Assembly (NCBI GenBank): GCA_966128725.1
Contig: CBHYLN010000148.1
Location: 1-13,761, forward strand
Reading direction: 5' to 3'
Length of the DNA stretch: 13,761 nt
From: JAFDZV01 sp966128725
GTDB taxonomy: Bacteria > Bacteroidota > Ignavibacteria > OLB7
This document shows, piece after piece, positions 6,553-13,482 of this stretch. Under the pieces are notes generated by a model. It was not told the DNA's origin and did not search any database. It was given only the letters and a program-made list of their open reading frames with translations. Both the position numbers and the translations under genes were made by a program. Every line of letters begins with the position of its first letter. Within the stretch, counting starts at the first letter, position 1.

Positions 6553-7995
6553 ATGGTTCCGTACCGCTTCCGCTCCGCGATTTTCCTTGCGCCCATCATA
6601 GGCCTGTTTGCCGTTGCCGCCGCCCGTGCCACAGTGTGGCAGGTGGGGCCCGGCCGGACCTACACCGCGCCCAGCCAGGTGTCGCAACGTGTGGCCGACA
6701 ATGATACCGTGGACATCGATGCCGGCATATACCCGGCCGATGTTGCGCGCTGGACCGCGAACAACCTGCTGTTGCGGGGTGTGGGCGGCTACGCGCATCT
6801 GAAGGCAAACGGCGCGGCATACGGCAGCAAGGCCATCTGGGTGATCGTTGGCAACAACACCACCGTTCGCGACATCGAGTTTTCCCTGTGCGCCGTGCCG
6901 GACAACAATGGCGCGGGCATCCGCCAGGAGGGGGCCAATCTGCTTGTGGAGCACTGCTATTTCCACGACAATCAGGAAGGGATACTGGCCGGCGACAACG
7001 CCAACAGCGATATCGTGATCCGATACACCGAGTTCTGGCATAACGGTGCGGGCGATGGCCTTTCGCACAATCTCTATATCAACCACGTCCGCAGTCTGCG
7101 TTTCGAGTACAACTACTCGCACGGTGCGATTATCGGCCACGAGCTGAAAAGCCGGGCGCATGCCACGTTCATCCTGTACAACCGGATTGCCAATGAGGCC
7201 GCCGGCACCGCCAGCCGTGAGATCGATCTGCCCAATGGCGGCACCGTGGTGATTATGGGCAACGAGATCGAGCAGGGGCCGAAGTCCGAAAACTCCAACA
7301 TCATCGGGTACGGGATGGAAGGGCTCTCGAACCCGACGCCGCATCTGCTGCTGATTGCCAGCAACACGATAGTGAACGATCGCGGTGCCGGCTCCTTCAT
7401 CGCGATTCGCAGCGCCGATACCCTGGGCCTGTACAACAACATCATGGCCGGTCCGGGCACTCTGCTGAGCGGCTCGCCAACGGTGATGGATTCCATGGCG
7501 AACATCGTGGGGCCGATTGCCTCGGCTGGCTTGCAGGACGCCGCCGGCTACAACTATGCGTTGGCGCCAACCTCGCCCGCGCGTTACGCCGGCGTTGATC
7601 CCGGCCTGCGCGGCGGCCTTCCGATGCTCCCGGATCGCGAGTACACACATCCGGTCGCCGGTGCCGCACGCGTGGCGCACGCGCCCCTCTCGATTGGCGC
7701 GCACGAATTCGCGCCGGCCCTGGGTATGCCGCAGCAGGCGACGGCCAACAGTGCCGTGTTATCCGTTGTACCGCAACCGTTGATATCTGGTTCGGTGGTC
7801 AGGTGCCCGGCCGCGCCGGAGGGCAGTACGCTGACCATGTACGACATGGTGGGGCACGTGGCCTGGCATGGTGAGATTTCCGGCACGCGGGAGGCGCACC
7901 TTGCTGGCGTGGACTGGCCCACCGGCGTGTACCTGCTGCGTGTGGTTACGCCGGATGGCAGCCTGCTGGCCACGCAGTGCTGCACGGTGCGGTAG
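6553..7995 (+). CDS. Secreted right-handed beta-helix protein with T9SS C-terminal sorting domain
   Basis: A 480-residue protein. The start at 6553 has AAAGG about 8 nt upstream and leads into a signal peptide ending AARA before T29; a GTG at 6502 would add 17 non-hydrophobic residues. Residues about 30-330 have the periodic pattern of a parallel beta-helix of the pectate-lyase or NosD type, with repeated strands such as NTTVRDIEFS, NLLVEHCYFHDN, DIVIRYTEFWHN and HLLLIASNTIVND. A linker follows, ending in a LSIGAHEFAP-type block often seen in such proteins. The last 78 residues (about 403-480) match a type A T9SS sorting domain: VVPQPL in place of the usual PNP, LTMYDMVGHV, then WPTGVYLLRV and a final strand. 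It should pass the inner membrane by Sec and the outer membrane by T9SS. The ligand may be a polysaccharide, but no catalytic residues could be assigned. The T9SS machinery is not in this window. Confidence 0.9.
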   Translation: MVPYRFRSAIFLAPIIGLFAVAAARATVWQVGPGRTYTAPSQVSQRVADNDTVDIDAGIYPADVARWTANNLLLRGVGGYAHLKANGAAYGSKAIWVIVGNNTTVRDIEFSLCAVPDNNGAGIRQEGANLLVEHCYFHDNQEGILAGDNANSDIVIRYTEFWHNGAGDGLSHNLYINHVRSLRFEYNYSHGAIIGHELKSRAHATFILYNRIANEAAGTASREIDLPNGGTVVIMGNEIEQGPKSENSNIIGYGMEGLSNPTPHLLLIASNTIVNDRGAGSFIAIRSADTLGLYNNIMAGPGTLLSGSPTVMDSMANIVGPIASAGLQDAAGYNYALAPTSPARYAGVDPGLRGGLPMLPDREYTHPVAGAARVAHAPLSIGAHEFAPALGMPQQATANSAVLSVVPQPLISGSVVRCPAAPEGSTLTMYDMVGHVAWHGEISGTREAHLAGVDWPTGVYLLRVVTPDGSLLATQCCTVR

Positions 7996-8054
7996 CACTC
8001 AAGAGATTGTTCCATGCGTTCCGTTCCACGGGATTTGATGCGCCGGAGGTGCTG

Positions 8055-8510
8055 ATGGCCAGGCAACCGTTTCAAGTTCTTGTGTTGCCGTACATCGTTT
8101 TCGATGGCGCTGTGATGTTCGCGTTGTTCCGCCGTACGGAATCAGGCGGCGGATACTGGCAGGGGATAGCCGGGGGTGGTGAGCAGGGCGAGACGCCGTT
8201 GAAGGCCGCACGCCGCGAAGCCTTCGAGGAAGCCGGCATTGGTGGCGATGCCAACATCGTGACGCTCCATTCGATGGTCACCATCCCGGTTGTCGCCATC
8301 AACGGATTTCAATGGGGCGACCGCGTTCTGGTGATACCCGAATATGCCTTTGGCGTGCAGGCCTTCGATGCGGCGCTGCGCCTGTCGGCCGAGCACGACC
8401 AATACGCCTGGTGCGATATCGACGAAGCGATGGCGCGCGCCCGGTGGGACAGTAATCGCAACGCCCTGTGGGAACTGCACCACCGGCTGTGTAATGGCTT
8501 GCTGGGGTAA
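8055..8510 (+). CDS. Nudix hydrolase, NudB-like (dihydroneopterin triphosphate diphosphatase type)
   Basis: A 151-residue cytoplasmic enzyme of the Nudix family, which cleaves nucleoside diphosphate linked to another moiety. The start at 8055 is fixed by GGAGG six nt upstream; a longer frame from 7977 would overlap the previous gene. The Nudix box is complete at residues 40-62: G40, E46, R54, E55, E58, E59 and G61 all fit G-x5-E-x7-REUxEExGU. Around it, the FRRTESGGGYWQGIAGG lead-in and the downstream EYAFGV, LSAEHDQYAW and WDSNR segments resemble NudB, which removes pyrophosphate from dihydroneopterin triphosphate in folate synthesis and also acts on dATP. The exact substrate cannot be decided; generic NTP clean-up is possible. 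It lies 59 bp after the beta-helix gene on the same strand and could be cotranscribed, though the functions look unrelated. A bidirectional terminator follows. Confidence 0.92.
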   Translation: MARQPFQVLVLPYIVFDGAVMFALFRRTESGGGYWQGIAGGGEQGETPLKAARREAFEEAGIGGDANIVTLHSMVTIPVVAINGFQWGDRVLVIPEYAFGVQAFDAALRLSAEHDQYAWCDIDEAMARARWDSNRNALWELHHRLCNGLLG

Positions 8511-8542
8511 TCGCCCGGTGTGCCGGGTCGCACAAAACATTG

Positions 8543-8576
8543 ACGGGGCCGCACCTTCGTAACGGCGCGGCCCCGT
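8543..8576. terminator. Bidirectional terminator between Nudix and Cys-rich genes
   Basis: A perfect 10-bp stem (8543-8552 with 8567-8576) rich in G and C has a 14-nt loop and is followed by TCATATG on the plus side. On the minus side it is followed by the complement of ACAAAACATTG, which is T-rich. It sits between convergent genes. Confidence 0.75.
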
Positions 8577-8641
8577 TCATATGTAGGGCATCTGGGCGGA
8601 GGCGTTGCAGGCCACGCCCGCCGTCGCGCATCACCGATCGG

Positions 8642-9034
8642 CTACACGCAGCTTACGCAGTGCGCCTGATACACCGCCCAACGGCATTCGGATATCTGGC
8701 AGATCTGCACGCAGCAACCGGGGCGCAGGTAAACGTCGATGCACTGGCCTACCGTTGTTGGAAACGTGTGCGATACGCCGCAGGCATCAACCACCACAAG
8801 GCGGAACGGATCGCAGTTCGGAACCGTCCACGACCACCCGCCCGTTGGAACCACGATCACGCTGTCGCCGGCCGCTGTGCGTATGGCAACCCGGAATTCA
8901 CAGTTGGAGGAGTTTGCTATGCCAAATCCGCAACAGTCGGCGCGCGATGAGGATGATGCCAGCGTGAGCATCGCGGCGACAAGCGCCAGCAACGGAAGTG
9001 CCGACCGGAACGTCGTCGAAATCGAATGTACCAT
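8642..9034 (-). CDS. Small exported Cys-rich protein, disulfide-scaffold family
   Basis: A 130-residue protein. The start at 9034 has AGGAG upstream on the minus strand and begins a signal peptide ending SSSRA before D34. The mature chain of about 97 residues carries 12 cysteines (34, 35, 45, 74, 85, 98, 107, 108, 112, 117, 126, 129), consistent with a heavily disulfide-bonded extracellular or periplasmic protein. The divergent neighbour at 9332-9766 has ten matching cysteines with nearly the same spacing, including an identical 29-residue step (45 to 74 here, 52 to 81 there) and an identical CC-x3-C block. Shared non-Cys features include a GG at the 65-70 region and a hydrophobic strand before the second Cys pair. 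The two genes share a 297-bp divergent promoter region. I do not know a named family or function. Confidence 0.88.
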   Translation of the reverse strand: MVHSISTTFRSALPLLALVAAMLTLASSSSRADCCGFGIANSSNCEFRVAIRTAAGDSVIVVPTGGWSWTVPNCDPFRLVVVDACGVSHTFPTTVGQCIDVYLRPGCCVQICQISECRWAVYQAHCVSCV

Positions 9035-9331
9035 CGAGATCTCCTGAATTGATGTGGTTTGCATGTGCCGCCACGGGCCGGCCCTCGTTCGACCGGCGGT
9101 GCAAGCCCGTGGCGTATTGAATAGAGGCGCCGACGCACGCGGATTGGACATCGGGGCCGGTGTTGGCCCGTTCCGTTGGGCGCCGTCACCTGGCCGCCAG
9201 GGGTGGGTACACGATCATGTACTCGAATCAGGGCAACCCGTCAGGTAGTTTCGAACGCTGGCCTGAAGGCATGTGCGGTGTGACCTTCATGCCTCGAAAT
9301 GGACGGTGAATAATTCAACGGAGGACTTGCG

Positions 9332-9766
9332 ATGAGCATGCCAAGTACTGTTTCAAACCGACTGGGTTGGTGGATTGCGGCCGTGTCGCTTGCCGTGGCG
9401 GCGCTGGTTTCATGGAATCCGGCGCTGGCGCAGGATGGCTGCCTGTGCGATCACGTTACGGTGCGGGTGGACCCTGCCATTGCGTGTGATATCGAGGTGT
9501 GCTGGACGTTCTCGGAGGAAGGCGCGGTGTTTTGCGATCGTATCAAGCCGGGCGGTGCCTTGAGCATTCCGTGCCCGGCGTGGGCAATCTACATCAGCAC
9601 GTGTACGGGATCGTATCAGGTGTGGCCAAACCTGGCCAAGCCCTGCACGCCATCGCTGTCGGTGCCTGGGCATTGCTGCATCAGGGCCTGCTGGACCATC
9701 GGCCGCGACGGGTGCCAGGTACTGCAGATCACGCCCGACCCGGCATGCCCGGCTGTCGGGTGCTAG
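9332..9766 (+). CDS. Small exported Cys-rich protein, disulfide-scaffold family
   Basis: A 144-residue protein. The start at 9332 follows GGAGG at 8 nt and a signal peptide follows (hydrophobic about 14-27, ALA cleavage site before Q34). The mature part has 14 cysteines (37, 39, 52, 57, 68, 81, 91, 105, 115, 116, 120, 128, 139, 144). Cys 52, 81, 91, 105, 115, 116 and 120 fall in register with 45, 74, 85, 98, 107, 108 and 112 of the protein at 8642-9034, so the two are paralogs despite low sequence identity. PGHCCIRAC here equals PGCCVQIC there and resembles GGCWRWC in the protein at 421-840. A TAGTTTCG at 9246-9253 could be a -7 element, but no -33 or family box precedes it. A strong terminator follows. 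Role unknown; an extracellular structural, binding or inhibitor protein would fit. Confidence 0.88.
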   Translation: MSMPSTVSNRLGWWIAAVSLAVAALVSWNPALAQDGCLCDHVTVRVDPAIACDIEVCWTFSEEGAVFCDRIKPGGALSIPCPAWAIYISTCTGSYQVWPNLAKPCTPSLSVPGHCCIRACWTIGRDGCQVLQITPDPACPAVGC

Positions 9767-9797
9767 GCTCGCGTGCCTGATCGACAGCCTGTAAACA

Positions 9798-9835
9798 CGG
9801 TGGGGAACACCGGAGTAGCACGATGTTCCCCACCG
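9798..9835. terminator. Bidirectional terminator, 12-bp stem
   Basis: A perfect 12-bp stem (9798-9809 with 9824-9835) with a 14-nt loop is followed by ATTGTTGT on the plus strand and TGTTTAC on the minus strand. It separates the Cys-rich gene (plus) from the convergent family gene ending at 9913. Confidence 0.85.
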
Positions 9836-9912
9836 ATTGTTGTGCCCCCTGACACGCTTTGCCGAGTGGCGTGTAGGGCACTGCGTCACCGGGCGGCAGT
9901 AATCGGCCCGGA

Positions 9913-10497
9913 TCAGTTGATCTGTACCGTCGCGCTCTGAAGCGTGAACGCAACAATGCCCGGTGACGCCGGGTCCTCGAAATCCACCGCCTGCACCAAG
10001 GTGAATTGTTCGCAGCTATGAGGATTGTACGAGTTCACGTTCGTGCTTTGCAGGTGCATTTCCTGAATGGATCGATAGGTGATGCCTGGGGTCGAGCTCA
10101 TGGTGCAGTTCGCGTAGAAATACACGTCCTCGGTTGCGGGGAATTCCGAGCCTATCGAGTTCGACACGATTGTTGATGCGGTCGCCGTTCGCGATGCGTC
10201 GAATGTTGTCACCACCGTACCCAGCACGGGATCAATCCCCGTGAAGCTTCCGGATGCAGGGCTCAGCGTTGTACTGCAGGGAGATGTTGCCGTTGCCGTT
10301 GTGGTGAATACCCCGGCGCCATTGATTGGCATGATGTACTGAATGCCGCCAAGCACGTAATCGAACATGCCGTTGCAGATGTTGTAGGTCAACTGTGTCC
10401 CAGGCGTAACGCCGATGGAAAAACACTGGGCGTGCATCGTTATTGCCGACAGAAGCAACAAACACGCGCAAATCGAAAAACGCACAATGATCGCCAT
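9913..10497 (-). CDS. Exported paralog-family protein, array member 1
   Basis: A 194-residue exported protein of unknown function. The start at 10497 has GAGGG upstream on the minus strand and opens a signal peptide (hydrophobic about 8-20, MHA before Q24); longer in-frame starts add polar residues only. The C-terminal half carries the family core: DPVLGTVVTT (89-98), SEFPATEDVYFYA (117-129), YRSIQEMHL (141-149), STNVNSYNPH (151-160), FTL (165-167), VDFED (171-175) and a final VQIN. The N-terminal half diverges from the three following genes: cysteines at 25, 41 and 74 plus extra ones at 131 and 162. It is therefore intermediate between the tight trio at 10930-13384 and the distant member at 995-1606. 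It has its own promoter module (10765-10807) and a leader of about 260 nt, and ends at a terminator, so it is probably a single-gene unit. Confidence 0.9.
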   Translation of the reverse strand: MAIIVRFSICACLLLLSAITMHAQCFSIGVTPGTQLTYNICNGMFDYVLGGIQYIMPINGAGVFTTTATATSPCSTTLSPASGSFTGIDPVLGTVVTTFDASRTATASTIVSNSIGSEFPATEDVYFYANCTMSSTPGITYRSIQEMHLQSTNVNSYNPHSCEQFTLVQAVDFEDPASPGIVAFTLQSATVQIN

Positions 10498-10764
10498 GTG
10501 ACCCTCGCCATCTCGAATATGGTGGACGCAAAACACGGCATACATCGCCGAGATATCTTTCTCCGGTGAAATTTTGCTTTCGCCGAAGAAATCGAGCTCC
10601 GCTGCAGGCCGTCCTGTCGGCGTGTAATCGTTGCGCCGAAAAGTGATGCGGCCCAGGATATGCCGTGGGTATGTATTACAGGAAACTGGGAGGTGTCGTG
10701 TGGTCGTCAACCCGGCCAACGATAACCGCTGCTGCAGGGTAACCGTGTGCCAATTGCGATACAT
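10498..10764 (-). other. Leader of array member 1
   Basis: This non-coding stretch lies between the predicted -7 element and the start codon. It includes an in-frame open extension upstream of 10497 that I reject as coding because the signal peptide begins at 10497. Sequence is unrelated to the leaders of the other family genes. I see no known riboswitch or clear hairpin. Confidence 0.45.
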
Positions 10765-10807
10765 GAAACGTACGTATATGCCCGCCGGGAATCTTCTTCC
10801 GGATTGC
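10765..10807 (-). promoter_or_regulatory. Family promoter module upstream of 9913-10497
   Basis: On the minus strand: box GCAATCCGGAAGAAG (10807-10793), 20 nt, then TACGTTTC (10772-10765), which matches seven of eight positions of TAnnTTTG. The box is identical to those at 1862-1876 and 12551-12565. Confidence 0.75.
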
Positions 10808-10874
10808 TGTATGCCGTTGCCGCGCTGCTATCGTGCTGCGATATGCTGTGGGAAAACGCAGGGTGAATAACAGC

Positions 10875-10906
10875 AAGGCCCACGCACCAGGTGGAGCGCG
10901 GGCCTT
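10875..10906 (-). terminator. Terminator after array member 2
   Basis: An 11-bp stem (10875-10885 with 10896-10906) contains one G-U wobble when transcribed from the minus strand, and is followed by GCTGTTATT on that strand. It lies 24 nt past the stop codon of the gene at 10930-11532. Confidence 0.7.
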
Positions 10907-10929
10907 GGAGTGGGTTCAGCCGATGGCTG

Positions 10930-11532
10930 TTAGTTGAGCTGAAGCGTGAGCTGATTCAGTGTGAACGCTACCACGCCCGGAAGCGTGACGTCCTCGAACT
11001 GCACAGGGCCGGCGAGCACGAACGGCTCGTTCTGATGCGGCGCGAACGAGCGAACGTTCTGGCTTGCGAGGTGCACCTGCTGAATCGAGCGGTAGGCCTT
11101 GCCGGGGCGCGAGGAGATTGTCGTGCGGGCGTAGAAGAAGATATCCTCGGTTGCAGGGAACTGCGTGGCGGCGGCCAGCGAGCGGATGGTTGATGGCGTT
11201 GCGGGGCGTGTGGGATCCAACGTGGTTGTGATCGTGCCCAGCACGGGATCAACGCTGGTTACGCTGATGGCCGTTGGCGTAAGCGTGGCGCTGCACGGAT
11301 TGGTGCCGGTGTTGATAACCGTGAACTGGCCCACGCCCGTTGACGTTGGCGTGTACGTGTTGCCGGCCGGGTCGGTGTATACCTTCTGGCCGTTGACAAC
11401 GTTGCATGTCAGCAATGTTCCGTTCGGGAGCACGATCGAGGTGCAACCATCATTCTGTGCCATTGCCGTTGCGGTGGCGCCAAACATTGTGGCAACCGCG
11501 GCCAACGCAATCGTCATATTCTTAAAACGCAT
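10930..11532 (-). CDS. Exported paralog-family protein, array member 2
   Basis: A 200-residue exported protein of unknown function. The start at 11532 has GGAGA upstream (minus strand) and a signal peptide with cleavage likely after TAMA, before Q27. The N-terminal mature part has three cysteines (30, 43, 80) within SIVLPNGTLLTCNVVNGQKV and TNPC; the core then reads SVDPVLGTITTTLDPTRP (93-110), FPATED (125-130), TTISSRPGKAYRSIQQVHL (137-155), NVRSFAPH (159-166), FEDVTLPGV (179-187) and ends LTLQLN. By my hand count it differs from the next gene (11809-12411) at about 28 of 174 mature positions, so these are recent tandem duplicates. Predicted to be all beta. No lipobox, T9SS domain or catalytic motif was seen. 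It has its own promoter module and terminator. Confidence 0.92.
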   Translation of the reverse strand: MRFKNMTIALAAVATMFGATATAMAQNDGCTSIVLPNGTLLTCNVVNGQKVYTDPAGNTYTPTSTGVGQFTVINTGTNPCSATLTPTAISVTSVDPVLGTITTTLDPTRPATPSTIRSLAAATQFPATEDIFFYARTTISSRPGKAYRSIQQVHLASQNVRSFAPHQNEPFVLAGPVQFEDVTLPGVVAFTLNQLTLQLN

Positions 11533-11640
11533 GCGAGTTCTCCGAAGTGTTTGTTCGTGTGGATGTTGGGGGGTATTGCCGGAGCCAGCAGAGTTATTTC
11601 TGGGCACTGCGAAGAACCGGCGGGAACCCTTTATGCGCTT

Positions 11641-11683
11641 GCAACTTAAAGGGTGATGGTATCGGAAACTTCTTCTCGATTGC
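11641..11683 (-). promoter_or_regulatory. Family promoter module upstream of 10930-11532
   Basis: On the minus strand: box GCAATCGAGAAGAAG (11683-11669), 20 nt, then TAAGTTGC (11648-11641). The box differs from the consensus at two positions and the -7 element is identical to that of the next gene. The predicted leader is about 100 nt. Confidence 0.75.
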
Positions 11684-11742
11684 CATACTGTGAAATCACC
11701 GAGCTGTTGATTGTGCCGGCGTATGTTGATGGCCTAAATGCA

Positions 11743-11779
11743 AGGCCCGCGCTGTCTCGAACACGAGATGCGCGGGCCT
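11743..11779 (-). terminator. Terminator after array member 3
   Basis: A 10-bp G+C stem (11743-11752 with 11770-11779) is extended by an inner 5-bp stem (11755-11759 with 11764-11768), and followed on the minus strand by TGCATTTAG. It lies 29 nt beyond the stop codon of the gene at 11809-12411 and 60 nt upstream of the next gene's promoter module. Confidence 0.8.
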
Positions 11780-11808
11780 GACTGCAATGCGATTGGCCGT
11801 TGGCCGAA

Positions 11809-12411
11809 TTAGTTGAGCTGCAGCGTAAGCTGTGTGAGCGTGAAGGCTACCACACCCGGGAGCGTGACGTCCTCGAACTGCACCTGGCCCGCCAGCGTGA
11901 ACGGCTCGTTGACATGCGGCGCGAACGAACGAACGTTCTGGCTGAAGAGGTGTACCTGCTGGATGGAGCGGTAGGCCTTGCCCGGGCGCGAGGAGATCGT
12001 GGCGCGCGCGAAGAAGTAGATATCCTCGGTTGCCGGGAACTCGCTGCCGGCCAGGATGGAACGGATGACCGACGGCAGGGCCACGCGTGTGGGGTCCAGC
12101 GTTGTTGTGATTGTGCCCAGCACGGGGTCAACACTCGTCACGTTGATCGCGTTCGGCGCCAGCGTTGCGCTGCATGGGTTCGTGGTTGTGCTCGTCACCG
12201 TGAACTGGCCCACGCCGGTTGATGTCGGGTTATAGATATTGCCGGCAGGATCGGTATACACCTTCTGGCCGTTGACAACGTTACATGTGAGAACGGTGCC
12301 GTTTGGAAGGACGATCGAGCGGCAGCCATTGATCTGTGCAACGGCCATATCGAACGCGCCCAGCATCATTACGGCTGCGGCCAGTGTGCTTACAAGATTC
12401 TTGATTCGCAT
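11809..12411 (-). CDS. Exported paralog-family protein, array member 3
   Basis: A 200-residue exported protein, the closest relative of the gene at 10930-11532 (about 84% identical over the mature part by hand count, with no gaps). The start at 12411 has GGGAG upstream on the minus strand. The signal peptide ends MAVA before Q27. The same landmarks are present at the same residue numbers: C30, C43, C80, DPVLGT at 95-100, EFPATED at 124-130, YRSIQQVHL at 147-155, APH at 164-166, FEDVTLPG at 179-186 and the LTLQLN end. Differences cluster at the signal peptide, at 73-90 and at 110-124, leaving the NGQKVYTDP block and the last 60 residues nearly fixed, which suggests that selection acts on those surfaces. 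It has its own promoter module 105 nt upstream and a strong terminator. Function unknown. Confidence 0.92.
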   Translation of the reverse strand: MRIKNLVSTLAAAVMMLGAFDMAVAQINGCRSIVLPNGTVLTCNVVNGQKVYTDPAGNIYNPTSTGVGQFTVTSTTTNPCSATLAPNAINVTSVDPVLGTITTTLDPTRVALPSVIRSILAGSEFPATEDIYFFARATISSRPGKAYRSIQQVHLFSQNVRSFAPHVNEPFTLAGQVQFEDVTLPGVVAFTLTQLTLQLN

Positions 12412-12522
12412 GGATCTGCTCCCTGTGATGTCTCTCTTCGGTGGATAGTGCGGGCCTCGGTTTGCACCCCGTACGAACATGAGCTGAAGGCGGGGGGGCG
12501 GTTCGGACCTCCGTGAATGCAT

Positions 12523-12565
12523 GCAACTTAGGCGCATGCGCCACCGAAAACTTCTTCCGGATTGC
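12523..12565 (-). promoter_or_regulatory. Family promoter module upstream of 11809-12411
   Basis: On the minus strand: box GCAATCCGGAAGAAG (12565-12551), 20 nt, then TAAGTTGC (12530-12523). The leader of about 105 nt below it does not align with that of the sister gene, although the coding regions are about 84% identical in protein. Confidence 0.75.
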
Positions 12566-12660
12566 CTTGTTGAATGTGGTGGGCACCATTACCGATAGGA
12601 AACACAATGGCCTGTTTCCGTTGGCAGTGCCCGGTTGCGGCGGCATGTGTTGGCGGCGTG

Positions 12661-12730
12661 CCCCAAAAGGGATACCGGCCCGTGCGGGCATCCACAGGAT
12701 GTTCCCACGCGAGCCGGGTATCATGAGGGG
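12661..12730. repeat. Imperfect palindromic (REP-like) element
   Basis: Nested inverted repeats: CCCC (12661-12664) with GGGG (12727-12730), GATACCGG (12671-12678) with CCGGGTATC (12714-12722, one bulged G), and inner CATCC/GGATG arms around 12689-12701. The shape resembles dispersed REP-like hairpins of bacterial intergenic regions. Only one copy lies in this window, so its repetitive nature is unproven. Confidence 0.4.
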
Positions 12731-12749
12731 TTGTGTCTTCCCCACGGCG

Positions 12750-12772
12750 GAAATGGCGCGTTACGCCATTTC
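12750..12772 (-). terminator. Possible terminator after array member 4
   Basis: A perfect 9-bp stem (12750-12758 with 12764-12772) with a 5-nt loop lies 9 nt beyond the stop codon of the gene at 12782-13384. The T-tract on the minus strand is poor, so termination efficiency is uncertain; in the plus direction it is followed by GTTTCGTT. Confidence 0.5.
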
Positions 12773-12781
12773 GTTTCGTTC

Positions 12782-13384
12782 CTAGTTCAAGGTCACCGTA
12801 AGGCTCGTGATCGAGAACTGGATGACGCCGGGGATATTGACATCCTCGAAATCAACCTGGCCGGCCAGTGTGAACCGCTCGTTGACATGCGGAGCAAACG
12901 AATTCACGTTGGTGCTGTTCAGGTGCACCTGCTGGATCGAACGGTACAGCCGGCCCGGGCGCGATGAAATCGTGGTGTTGGCGTAGAAATAGATATCCTC
13001 GGTTGCCGGGAATTCGAACCCGAGAATGTTCGACCGGATCACCGAGGCGTTTGCAACGCGGCTGAGATCGGCGGTGGTTGTGATCGTGCCCAGCACCGGA
13101 TCGACGCTGGTGATATTGATTGCCTGCGGGCCAAGCTGTGCCGTGCACGGGTTGGTGCTCGTGTTCAGAACGATGAACGTTCCGGTGCCCGTGGACGAAG
13201 GGGTATAGACGTTGCCGAGCGGATCGGTGTATACCTTCTGGCCGTTGACGACGTTGCAGGTAAGCAGGGTACCGTTTGGCAGCACGATCGAGTGGCAGCC
13301 GCCAACCTGTGCGTTCGCCGTTCCGATTGCCATGCCCACCAGCGCAATGGCCGCAAGCATCAAGATGCGAGTGCGTGAAAACAT
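12782..13384 (-). CDS. Exported paralog-family protein, array member 4
   Basis: A 200-residue exported protein, equal in length to the two preceding copies and alignable without gaps, but more diverged. The start at 13384 follows AAAGGAG on the minus strand. The signal peptide (hydrophobic about 8-20) ends TANA before Q26. It keeps C30, C43 and C80, the block LPNGTLLTCNVVNGQKVYTD, DPVLGTITTT (95-104), EFPATEDIYFYA (124-135), SSRPG, LYRSIQQVHL (147-155), NVNSFAPHVNE and FED (179-181), and ends TVTLN. In the region SNILGFEFP and in STNVNSF it resembles the gene at 9913-10497 more than its neighbours, so it links the two subgroups. A promoter module sits about 310 nt upstream and the leader holds two small hairpins. 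Function unknown; a secreted beta-sandwich-like protein is my best guess. Confidence 0.92.
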   Translation of the reverse strand: MFSRTRILMLAAIALVGMAIGTANAQVGGCHSIVLPNGTLLTCNVVNGQKVYTDPLGNVYTPSSTGTGTFIVLNTSTNPCTAQLGPQAINITSVDPVLGTITTTADLSRVANASVIRSNILGFEFPATEDIYFYANTTISSRPGRLYRSIQQVHLNSTNVNSFAPHVNERFTLAGQVDFEDVNIPGVIQFSITSLTVTLN

Positions 13385-13432
13385 TGGAGTATGCTCCTTT
13401 CTGTGTGTTGTGAATGAGAGAGATCAAGGTGC

Positions 13433-13482
13433 CCCAGGTTGTGTGCCTGGGATCAGAAGCGCACCCTGGCGTCAGAGCCAGG
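13433..13482. other. Two consecutive hairpins in the leader of array member 4
   Basis: CCCAGG/CCTGGG (13433-13438 with 13446-13451, 7-nt loop) is followed by CCTGGC/GCCAGG (13465-13470 with 13477-13482, 6-nt loop); the second can be extended by GCAC/GTGC with a bulge. They lie inside the predicted 310-nt leader of the gene starting at 13384. The rest of 13385-13700 shows no gene. Regulatory function is speculative. Confidence 0.35.

Noticed and set aside
6382..7704. 440-codon open frame antisense to the beta-helix gene
   Set aside because: It is a shadow of GC-rich codon usage; the plus strand encodes a signal peptide, beta-helix repeats and T9SS tail. The antisense product is Arg/His/Gly-rich without any recognisable features.
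9246..9253. TAGTTTCG as another copy of the family promoter module, before the Cys-rich gene at 9332
   Set aside because: The octamer resembles the -7 element, but the sequence 20 nt upstream does not match the box at all; it may be an ordinary promoter element.
9913..13384. Repeats in the array interpreted as a CRISPR or a mobile element
   Set aside because: The repeat unit is a full protein-coding gene with signal peptide; there are no short regular repeats with spacers, no transposase and no terminal inverted repeats.
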